DNA from: Propionibacteriaceae bacterium
GTDB lineage: Bacteria > Actinomycetota > Actinomycetes > Propionibacteriales > Propionibacteriaceae
Length of the DNA stretch: 5,243 nt
Reading direction: 5' to 3'
NCBI GenBank assembly: GCA_030538175.1
Contig: JAUNUL010000219.1
Coordinates: forward strand, 1-5,243
The position numbers were made by a program, and so were the translations under genes. Numbering within the stretch: the stretch's first letter is position 1; each line of letters opens with the position of its first letter. This document shows, in pieces, positions 1-5,243 of the stretch. The notes under the pieces were generated by a model. That model ran no database searches. It was not told the DNA's origin and saw only the letters and a program-made list of their open reading frames with translations.

Positions 1-1046
1 GGCTGATCTCGGTCGCGGCCGCGTACCAGCCCGCCGAACCCAAGGATGCCGGCTCGGTCACGATCGGCATGGTCCAGGGCAACGTCGATGGTGGCGCCGG
101 GGTGGAGGCGATGGGCCGAGCCCGCTCGGTGACCAACAATCACCTGGGGGAGACCATCACGCTGATGGCCCGGGCGCGTGCGGGCGCGGTGCCCATGCCC
201 GACTTCGTGCTCTGGCCTGAGAACTCCACCGACATCGATCCCCAGCGCGATGTCCAGACCAACGCAACAGTGACCGCGGCGGTCGCTGTCGCCGACCGGC
301 CGATCCTCGTCGGTGCGGTCACCCAGGGGCCGGGGGAGGACGAACGCCAGACCACCGCCTTGTGGTGGGACCCCGAGCGTGGGGTGACCGACACCTATCA
401 CAAGCGCAACCTGGTGCCGTTCGGTGAATACATCCCCTTCCGTGACCTGCTCCTGCCACGCATCCCGCTGTTGCGGCTGGTGGGCGCGCAGTCGGTGGCG
501 GGCACCGAGCCCGGCGTACTCAACGGAACGCTGCCGGACGGGAGGACCATCGCGATCGGCGACGTGATCTGCTTCGAATTGGCCTATGACGCGACGGTCC
601 ATGAGGCCGTCCGGGGTGGCAACGTGCTCGTCGTGCAGTCGAACAATGCGACCTATCGGGGCACGGCCCAGATCCCCCAGCAGTTCGCGATCACGCGGGT
701 CCGGGCCATGGAAGCCCGACGTGACATCGTCGTGGCCACCACCAACGCCGAGTCGGGCCACATCGACCCCTTCGGGCAGATCCTTGATCGCACGGTGGTC
801 GGCACTGCCGCATCGAACAGCTATGTCGTGCCGCTGCGCACGGGGCTCACCCCGGCGGTCCGCTGGGCCGGGGCCTATGACGTTGCGGTGGTCACCGGCA
901 CCGCGCTGGCCATCTTTCTTGCCGGATGGACGACGTGGAGGCGGCGACGCACGGACCGCCCAGTCGGCTTTCCGGGGAAACATGCGCCAGAATGGGGCGG
1001 TGACAGCCAGCGGGCTGAGACACCCGACGATCAGCGAAAGAAGTGA
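1..1046 (+). CDS. lnt: Apolipoprotein N-acyltransferase, C-terminal part (5' end outside window)
   Basis: This is the carbon-nitrogen-hydrolase (nitrilase-fold) domain of Lnt, the membrane enzyme that adds the third acyl chain to the N-terminal diacylglyceryl-cysteine of lipoproteins. The reading frame is open from base 3, so the ATG at 69 is internal (within ...TIGMVQGNV, the usual start of this domain), and the N-terminal membrane helices are missing upstream. The Glu-Lys-Cys triad is complete: Glu in LWPENS (219-221), Lys in YHKRNLVPFGEY (402-404) and Cys in GDVICFE (570-572). The QSNNATY segment and the QQFAITRVRAMEARR helix also fit the family. One transmembrane helix follows (about 870-938), then a WRRRR cytosolic anchor and a hydrophilic tail. 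The TGA stop overlaps the GTG of ppm1 by four bases. In M. tuberculosis the equivalent domain is fused to the mannosyltransferase, which supports the call. Identity is very likely; enzyme activity is inferred from the intact triad. Confidence 0.93.
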   Translation, partial: LISVAAAYQPAEPKDAGSVTIGMVQGNVDGGAGVEAMGRARSVTNNHLGETITLMARARAGAVPMPDFVLWPENSTDIDPQRDVQTNATVTAAVAVADRPILVGAVTQGPGEDERQTTALWWDPERGVTDTYHKRNLVPFGEYIPFRDLLLPRIPLLRLVGAQSVAGTEPGVLNGTLPDGRTIAIGDVICFELAYDATVHEAVRGGNVLVVQSNNATYRGTAQIPQQFAITRVRAMEARRDIVVATTNAESGHIDPFGQILDRTVVGTAASNSYVVPLRTGLTPAVRWAGAYDVAVVTGTALAIFLAGWTTWRRRRTDRPVGFPGKHAPEWGGDSQRAETPDDQRKK

Positions 1047-1831
1047 CCGTGGCGGACACAGGCGCTCCCTATCCGGGACTGGGCAGCATTCTTGTCATCA
1101 TCCCGACCTATAACGAGGTCGAGAACATCGAGCCGATCACGCGGCGCCTGCGTGCGTCGGTGCCATCCGCCCACATCCTGATCGCCGATGACAATTCACC
1201 CGACGGGACAGGTCGCCTCGCCGATGAGCTTGCCGCGGCGGATGATCACATCAAGGTCCTGCATCGCAAGGGCAAGGAAGGCCTGAGCGCGGCCTATCTG
1301 GCGAGCTTCCGCTGGGGCCTCGAGCGTGACTATGACGTGTTGGTCGAGTTCGATGCCGACGGTTCACACCAGCCCGAGCAGCTGCATCGCCTGCTGGATG
1401 CGCTCGCGGCCGGGGCCGACATGGTCAAGGGGTCGCGCTGGGTCAAGGGTGGCTCGGTCATCAACTGGCCCTTCCACCGCGAGGCGTTGTCCCGAGCCGG
1501 ATCGCTGTGGACCCGGCTGATGCTGGGCATGCCCGTCAAGGACGTCACCGGTGGCCTGAATGCCTTCAAGGCCGAGACCCTGCGCCGCATCATCGATGAC
1601 ATCGAGGCCGAAGGCTATGGCATCCAGCGAGACCTGACCTGGCACACCTATCAGAGCGGCATGTCCGTCGTCGAGGTCCCGATCGACTTCAAGGAACGCG
1701 AACGCGGCGACTCCAAGATGACCTCCGACGTCTTCTTCGAAGCGCTCAAGCAGACCACCAAGATGGGCATTGCCCACCGGCTCGGTCAGTTGCGTGGCCT
1801 GCGCGGCAAGGGCAGGCCGATCAGCCGATGA
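1043..1831 (+). CDS. ppm1: Polyprenol-phosphate mannosyltransferase (dolichol-phosphate mannose synthase type, GT2)
   Basis: A 262-residue GT-A fold glycosyltransferase of family 2 that transfers mannose from GDP-mannose to polyprenyl phosphate on the cytosolic membrane face. The product is the lipid donor for lipoglycan and protein O-mannosylation. Visible motifs: nucleotide-binding IIPTYNEVEN (residues 19-28), ADDNSPDGT (48-56), the metal-binding DAD in EFDADGSHQP (104-106), GSRWVKGGSVINWP (130-143), the acceptor-side DVTGGLNAFK (167-176), and near the C-terminus FKERERGDSKM (216-226), a hallmark of the DPM1 type. There is no hydrophobic C-terminal anchor, so the protein should be peripheral, as in the catalytic domain of mycobacterial Ppm1. 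The GTG start at 1043 is chosen because it makes the 4-base GTGA overlap with lnt and has a weak purine-rich GAAAG at 1036-1040; a GTG at 1049 is an alternative. The general bacterial GT2 annotation is certain; mannose and polyprenol specificity come from family similarity and the lnt neighbour. Confidence 0.9.
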   Translation: MTVADTGAPYPGLGSILVIIPTYNEVENIEPITRRLRASVPSAHILIADDNSPDGTGRLADELAAADDHIKVLHRKGKEGLSAAYLASFRWGLERDYDVLVEFDADGSHQPEQLHRLLDALAAGADMVKGSRWVKGGSVINWPFHREALSRAGSLWTRLMLGMPVKDVTGGLNAFKAETLRRIIDDIEAEGYGIQRDLTWHTYQSGMSVVEVPIDFKERERGDSKMTSDVFFEALKQTTKMGIAHRLGQLRGLRGKGRPISR

Positions 1832-2436
1832 GCTCTCACCAGTTGCCGCCGTCCCGTCCCCGACGCCCGTCCCGGTCGTGGCTGCTGCCGCTGCTGCTGG
1901 TGCTGATCATCGCGGTCCCGCTGGCTGAGGTGATCGTGCTGTTGCGGGTCGGCAACTGGATTGGACTGTTGCCCACGATCGGCCTGCTGATCGTGTTCGC
2001 CGTGCTCGGCACCTGGTTGTCCCGCCGCGAAGGCGGGAAGGCCTGGCAGGGCATGAACGAGGCCCTGCGCACCGGTGAGTTCGCCAGCGACAAGATCGCG
2101 GACGCAGCCATGATCCTCGTCGGTGCATTGTTGCTGGTGTTCCCGGGTTTCCTGACCGACGTGGTCGCGCTGTTGTTCCTGTTGCCGTTCACCCGACCGT
2201 TGATGCGACGGCTGCTCGGCTGGTCCATCGCCCGCCAGGCTCGCAAGCCGGCACCCGAGGCGGGCATGTTGCCGCCTTTTGGGGTGCCGGGCATGCCGGG
2301 GATGCCCGGGTTCGGCTCCCCGACAGATGAGCCGGGACCACAGCACAACCAGGGCGATGTGATCGCCGGTGAAGTCATTGATGACGATCCAGCCGGCGAC
2401 GACCCCACCAACCCGCCACCGAGGGAGTCCCGATGA
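1828..2436 (+). CDS. fxsA: FxsA-family membrane protein
   Basis: A 202-residue protein with the FxsA domain. E. coli FxsA is an inner-membrane protein known for relieving F-plasmid exclusion of phage T7 when overproduced; the normal cellular role is not established. Layout: an Arg/Pro-rich N-terminus (1-17), hydrophobic helices at about 18-39 and 44-63 with the family-typical PLAEV and G.W.GLLPT segments between, a basic/amphipathic stretch ending in GEFASDKIADA (83-93), a long hydrophobic region 94-121 containing the signature LLVFPGFLTDVVALLFLLP, then TRPLMRRLLG. Actinobacterial members carry a tail like this one: a Gly-Met-Pro repeat (GVPGMPGMPGFG, 152-163) and an acidic end with VIAGEVIDDD (178-187). 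There are no tyrosines. The ATG overlaps the ppm1 stop (ATGA, 1828-1831). The ribosome site is poor (AAGGGCAGG at 1808-1816, rather far upstream), which suggests translational coupling. Family assignment is firm, function unknown. Confidence 0.88.
   Translation: MSSHQLPPSRPRRPSRSWLLPLLLVLIIAVPLAEVIVLLRVGNWIGLLPTIGLLIVFAVLGTWLSRREGGKAWQGMNEALRTGEFASDKIADAAMILVGALLLVFPGFLTDVVALLFLLPFTRPLMRRLLGWSIARQARKPAPEAGMLPPFGVPGMPGMPGFGSPTDEPGPQHNQGDVIAGEVIDDDPAGDDPTNPPPRESR
2421..2427 (+). promoter_or_regulatory. Ribosome binding site of the 58-residue membrane protein
   Basis: GAGGGAG lies inside the last codons of fxsA and ends five bases before the ATG at 2433. It is the best Shine-Dalgarno sequence in the plus-strand operon and is the main reason to accept the short gene that follows as translated. 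Confidence 0.7.
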
Positions 2437-2609
2437 ACCGGATCGTGTTCGCCATCGCCATCTTCGCCCTCAGCTTCGTCGTCACGAGTCAACTGTTGAC
2501 GGTGTTCCGCGACGAAGCCACGTGGGTCACCTGGGTCGTGCTCTTCCTCGGCATCTTCGGGTTCCTCGGCATGCTGCAATACCGCGCCCGGAACACCCCA
2601 CGTCGCTGA
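2433..2609 (+). CDS. Small two-helix membrane protein, 58 residues, unrecognised
   Basis: An open frame of 58 codons starting at an ATG that overlaps the fxsA stop by four bases (ATGA) and ending with TGA at 2607-2609. The translation is strongly hydrophobic: a first helix at about residues 4-25 (begins MNRIVFAIAIFALSF), a short turn with charges (RDEAT, 26-30), a second helix at about 31-48 (rich in W, V, L, F and G), and a basic tail (YRARNTPRR, 50-58). This predicts a helical hairpin in the cytoplasmic membrane; the tail would be cytosolic by the positive-inside rule, with the short N-terminus (Arg3) on the same side. Support for it being real: a good ribosome binding site, the same 4-base junction used elsewhere in the operon, coding-like GC-rich third positions, and termination just before the convergent hairpin. 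I do not recognise the family and assign no function. It may be an accessory peptide for FxsA or a neighbouring membrane enzyme, but that is only context. Confidence 0.75.
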   Translation: MNRIVFAIAIFALSFVVTSQLLTVFRDEATWVTWVVLFLGIFGFLGMLQYRARNTPRR

Positions 2610-2643
2610 CCCGTTGCGTCGAGCAGCGTCGGGTCAGCCGACG
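2601..2643. terminator. Hairpin between convergent operons, putative bidirectional terminator
   Basis: The sequence GCTGACCCG (2605-2613) is a perfect inverted repeat of CGGGTCAGC (2630-2638). The stem can be lengthened to 13 pairs if one C (2638) is bulged, by pairing CGTCG (2601-2605) with CGACG (2639-2643). The loop is about 16 bases, with a possible small inner stem (2615-2617 with 2626-2628). It fills the 24-base gap between the two converging genes and reaches into both. There is no T-run on either side, so it is not a classic intrinsic terminator; hairpins without a U-tract are commonly proposed as terminators in actinobacteria. Terminator function is inferred from position and symmetry. 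Confidence 0.6.
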
Positions 2644-3572
2644 CGGGCCAGTGCGATCGTGATGTTGTCGCTGCCGCCGAGGTCGTTCGCCCAGCGGACC
2701 ATGCCTTCGGCCAAGGCGAGCGGGTCGTCACTCGCCTCCGCCGCGCGTACGCCGGCGAACGCGTCGGCCAGGTCCCGTTCGTCCGAGGCGTAGTTCCAGA
2801 GCCCGTCAGAACACACCAGCAGCCAGCCCGGCCCGGTCAGTTCGAAGCGGCGCGCGTGCGGGTCCAGGTTGGGCGCATCCACCCCCAACCACCGGGTGAT
2901 CGTGTGCGCGATCGGCGTATCCTCCGCGTCCGCGCGTGGCACCCCAGCTGCGATCAGGATTTCCGCCATCGAATCATCGGTGGTCAGCATCCGCGGTTTC
3001 CCATCGTCGGGGAAAAGATAGACCCGGGAGTCGCCGATACCCATGGTCCACACGACCGGCCCCGACACGACCGCGCCGGCGATCGTGCAGGCGCCGGCCC
3101 GCACGGAGTGCCGTTCGGCTTCACGCATGACCGCTGTTTGTGCTTCCCGGATCGCCCGATCGAATGTCCGCCCGGCCGCGACCACAGCGCTCTCCTGGCC
3201 ACCCAACCCCTTGCTGAACGGGGCCGCCAGGATCGCCAGCGCGGCTCGTGCTGCGGCTAGGGAAGCAACGTCGGAGTCCGGGGCGGAGGTCACGCCATCA
3301 CACACCACCAAGGCGGCATGGGAACCCTGTGGCTCGGTCGCGGCCAGCGCCAGCGCATCCTCGTTCCCACGGTCCACCTGGCCACGGTCGCAGACACCGG
3401 CGACCCACGATGCCGGAGCGCGGACAAAGTGATGGCGATCGCCCTGCTCGTCCTGCACCGGTGTCGAGACCGCTGCACCACAGGCCTCGCAGAATCCGGC
3501 CTGGGTCAGCATGGGGTGCCCGCAGCGCTCACAGTGCGTCAGGCCCACGGGAGAGCCTGGCTCGGCCGTCAT
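2634..3572 (-). CDS. Soluble PP2C-type Ser/Thr protein phosphatase with N-terminal zinc ribbon
   Basis: A 312-residue metal-dependent protein phosphatase. An N-terminal four-cysteine module (CERCG at 14-18, CEACG at 28-32; CxxC-10-CxxC) looks like a zinc ribbon. It is followed by a linker and the PP2C domain from about residue 55. Catalytic motifs are present: DRGQVDRGNEDA (62-73), VVCDGV with metal ligands Asp92-Gly93, GIGDSRVYL with Asp181 (equivalent to Asp118 of mycobacterial PstP), CSDGLW with Asp256, and GGSDNIT with Asp302. The usual GMGGHxxGE segment after the first DG is replaced by GVTSAPDSDVAS, marking a divergent subfamily. No transmembrane helix is seen, unlike PstP, so the enzyme should be cytosolic. 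The ATG at 3572 overlaps the stop of the kinase gene upstream (ATGA, 3569-3572); no strong ribosome site precedes it, so coupled translation is likely. The context suggests it dephosphorylates PknG or its substrates. Phosphatase assignment is firm, substrate inferred. Confidence 0.9.
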   Translation of the reverse strand: MTAEPGSPVGLTHCERCGHPMLTQAGFCEACGAAVSTPVQDEQGDRHHFVRAPASWVAGVCDRGQVDRGNEDALALAATEPQGSHAALVVCDGVTSAPDSDVASLAAARAALAILAAPFSKGLGGQESAVVAAGRTFDRAIREAQTAVMREAERHSVRAGACTIAGAVVSGPVVWTMGIGDSRVYLFPDDGKPRMLTTDDSMAEILIAAGVPRADAEDTPIAHTITRWLGVDAPNLDPHARRFELTGPGWLLVCSDGLWNYASDERDLADAFAGVRAAEASDDPLALAEGMVRWANDLGGSDNITIALARVG

Positions 3573-5243
3573 CGCAGGGTCCAGCCGCGCACCGCGTTCG
3601 CCCGGTTGACCATGTCGATCCGGTCCTCGGGAATCAGGGCCTCCCGGGCCAGAGCCCGATACGAGGTCTCCAGAGCGCTGCGCACCGACGACTCCTTGGC
3701 CTCGAACGGGCCGATGGTGCCCTGTTGGGGGCCCTTGCGGTCGATGAGCTGCAGGGCTCGGGTGAGGACACGGGAGACAATCGTCTCGCGTTCAACAACG
3801 GGCAATGCCACCCCATCGATGCTGCGCAGGGCGGCGTCCAACGTCGCCACATCCGCGTCGTCGGTGCCAGCGAACAGATCCGCACGGAAACGGCGCGATT
3901 CGACATAGCTCCGGCTGCTCGGCGGGACCATGTCGAGGGCGCTGGTCGCATCGGCGATATCGCTGCGGGCGACGCGGACGCGGGCCAACCCGAAGGCGGC
4001 CGGCGCGACATAGGCGGCATCGGTCTCCGCACAGGTCCGATAGAGATTCTCGGCGACCTCGAATTGCTCATCGGCCTCACAGGCCACGGCCAGTGCGAGC
4101 TTCGGAGCGAGCTCACCGGGCACCTGCTGATAGACGGTGTTGAACGCCTGCTTGGCCCGGGTCGCGTCGCCCGCCTGGAGCGCGGCGAGCCCGCTCAACC
4201 ACAGCGCACGCCACTCCCAGGGGTCGGCCTGCAGCATCGCCTGGGCGCAGGCTTCCGCATCAGCAGGGTTGCCCGCCCGCAGGTGTTGCTCCCCGCGGGC
4301 AAGCCAGACTTCAGCCGATTCGCCGGGGGCCTCGGCCAATTCCTCAAGGCGCAGGGTGGGATCGGTCTCGGCGAGGTTCTGCAGCCAGGCGTACTGTGCG
4401 TCGCTCGGGTCCGGTTTCAATGCCGGCAACTCGTCCCAGGTCATCCGCTCGGTCGAGGCGGCCGGGTTCGCGAAATAGAGCGAGGTTGCCGTCGTGTGGG
4501 CAGCACCAGGGTTCTTCAGCGCGACAACTTCGCGCAGTACGCCGAGCGCCTGGGCGCGCAACTCGTCGGCGGAGCCGAACCGGTCATCCGGATTCGGGGC
4601 ACAGCACTTGCTGAGCAGCCAATAGAGAGAGTCGTGTTCCTGGAACAGGGGAGTGTCGGCAGGGTCGGGGAGGCTGTGCAGATAAGTGGTCTGATAGCCC
4701 CGGAACTCATAGCACAGCACCAACAGGGTGCGGCCGATCGTATAGATATCGGAGGCGACGCTGGTGCCCTGCCGCGGGACCTCCGGTGCCTGATAGCCCA
4801 CGGTGCCATAGATCGCGGAACCGTCGTCGTCGAGGTGGCGTACGCCGCCCAGGTCGATCAGCTTGACCGCGTCCCCGACCTGGATCAGGTTGTCGGGCTT
4901 GAAATCGCAATAGACCATGCCCTGGTCGTGGAGGTATTGGAACGCCGGCAGGATCTCGATGATGTACGCCAGCGCCTGGTCGACCGGAAGCGGTTCATAG
5001 ACCCCACCATTGGCGGCCATCCGCTCCTTGAGGATGTCCTTGAGCGACTGACCGCCCACGAACTCCATGACGATGTAGCCGGCTTTGTCGTGGGTGACGA
5101 AGTTGTAGATCTGGACGATCGAGGGATGATCGACTCGGGCCAGGAAGCGCTGCTCAGCGATCGCTGCTGCCAGGGCGTCCGGGTCAGCGGAGTTGAGCAG
5201 GCCCTTGAGCACGACCCAACGATCGGAGACGTTGCGATCCTGC
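3569..5243 (-). CDS. pknG: PknG-type serine/threonine protein kinase with TPR region (N-terminus outside window)
   Basis: The frame is open to the right edge; 557 residues are visible, so the N-terminal part (in mycobacterial PknG a rubredoxin-like CxxC module and the glycine-rich loop) lies outside. Counting from the first full codon (5242-5240): catalytic lysine Lys13 in VVLKGL, helix-C glutamate Glu30 in AEQRFLARVDHPSIVQIYNF, hinge GYIVMEFVGGQSLK (55-68), catalytic Asp113 in VYCDFKPDN (PknG-type YxD instead of HRD; M. tuberculosis has YND), metal-binding Asp130 in LIDLGGV, APE at 152-154, and SDIYTIGRTL at 164-173. The kinase domain ends near 242. After a linker, a helical TPR-like region follows with PknG-specific stretches VPGELAPKLALA and MVPPSSRSY, and a C-terminus resembling DMANKVRP. 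PknG is a soluble kinase that phosphorylates the FHA protein GarA/OdhI, which controls 2-oxoglutarate and glutamate metabolism. The gene overlaps the phosphatase gene by four bases. The internal GTG at 5212 is not the start. Confidence 0.94.
   Translation of the reverse strand, partial: QDRNVSDRWVVLKGLLNSADPDALAAAIAEQRFLARVDHPSIVQIYNFVTHDKAGYIVMEFVGGQSLKDILKERMAANGGVYEPLPVDQALAYIIEILPAFQYLHDQGMVYCDFKPDNLIQVGDAVKLIDLGGVRHLDDDGSAIYGTVGYQAPEVPRQGTSVASDIYTIGRTLLVLCYEFRGYQTTYLHSLPDPADTPLFQEHDSLYWLLSKCCAPNPDDRFGSADELRAQALGVLREVVALKNPGAAHTTATSLYFANPAASTERMTWDELPALKPDPSDAQYAWLQNLAETDPTLRLEELAEAPGESAEVWLARGEQHLRAGNPADAEACAQAMLQADPWEWRALWLSGLAALQAGDATRAKQAFNTVYQQVPGELAPKLALAVACEADEQFEVAENLYRTCAETDAAYVAPAAFGLARVRVARSDIADATSALDMVPPSSRSYVESRRFRADLFAGTDDADVATLDAALRSIDGVALPVVERETIVSRVLTRALQLIDRKGPQQGTIGPFEAKESSVRSALETSYRALAREALIPEDRIDMVNRANAVRGWTLR

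Noticed and set aside
69..71. ATG at 69 as the start of lnt
   Set aside because: The frame is open to the window edge, the residues before it fit the domain, and starting here would remove the membrane part every Lnt has.
586..1113. Plus-strand 175-codon frame overlapping lnt and ppm1
   Set aside because: It is an out-of-frame shadow: Arg/Ser/Pro-rich, with no ribosome site, and lying within the well-supported Lnt catalytic domain.
1786..2579. Two long minus-strand open frames opposite fxsA (186 and 247 codons)
   Set aside because: They are antisense to a clear FxsA protein. Their translations are low-complexity runs rich in Gln, Arg, Asp and Gly with no domain, as expected opposite Leu/Val/Pro-rich high-GC coding sequence.
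2610..2633. Promoters in the gap between the operons
   Set aside because: The genes converge here, so neither needs a promoter, and no -10/-35 pattern is visible. Both operons begin outside the window.
2856..3908. Several plus-strand frames (up to 196 codons) across the phosphatase and kinase genes
   Set aside because: All are antisense to strongly supported domains, rich in Arg and Pro, and without recognisable motifs.
5210..5212. GTG at 5212 as the start of the kinase
   Set aside because: It would begin two codons before the catalytic lysine and remove the nucleotide-binding loop. The upstream codons (QDRNVSDRWV) continue the PknG alignment.
1..5243. tRNA, CRISPR, insertion sequence, phage or defence system
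   Set aside because: The window is almost wholly coding for housekeeping envelope and signalling proteins. I saw no direct repeat arrays, transposase motifs, cloverleaf-like segments or compositional break. FxsA's link to phage exclusion comes from E. coli overexpression and is not evidence of a defence locus.

Overview
The window is gene-dense, high-GC DNA that looks like a free-living actinobacterium. The indicators are the family content (a PknG-type kinase, and a soluble polyprenol-phosphate mannose synthase directly behind an apolipoprotein N-acyltransferase), GC-rich third codon positions, TGA at all six visible stop codons, and GTG as well as ATG starts. A member of the Propionibacteriaceae or a relative is a guess from overall feel, not something the sequence proves. 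I see no RNA gene, insertion sequence, CRISPR array, prophage or attachment site.

Left half (1-2609, plus strand): one tightly packed operon, entered from outside the window. It holds the 3' part of lnt (lipoprotein N-acylation), ppm1 (GDP-mannose to polyprenol-phosphate-mannose), an FxsA-family membrane protein, and a 58-residue two-helix membrane peptide. Each junction is a 4-base start/stop overlap. Lnt and Ppm1 are separate proteins here but are fused in Mycobacterium tuberculosis Ppm1 (Rv2051c). The operon is devoted to the cell envelope.

Right half (2634-5243, minus strand): a second operon entering from the right edge. It holds most of a PknG-type Ser/Thr kinase with its C-terminal TPR region, followed with a 4-base ATGA overlap by a soluble PP2C phosphatase that carries an N-terminal CxxC...CxxC zinc-ribbon-like module. 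This reads as a dedicated kinase/phosphatase pair, probably acting on central nitrogen/carbon metabolism as PknG does in mycobacteria and corynebacteria.

The operons converge on a 24-base gap occupied by an imperfect hairpin whose arms contain both stop codons, a plausible bidirectional terminator. No promoter lies in the window, since both operons begin outside it. The most interesting items are the kinase/zinc-ribbon phosphatase pairing, the unannotatable small membrane protein, the stop-codon-pairing hairpin, and a marked context rule for tyrosine codons (TAT after C, TAC after G or A).
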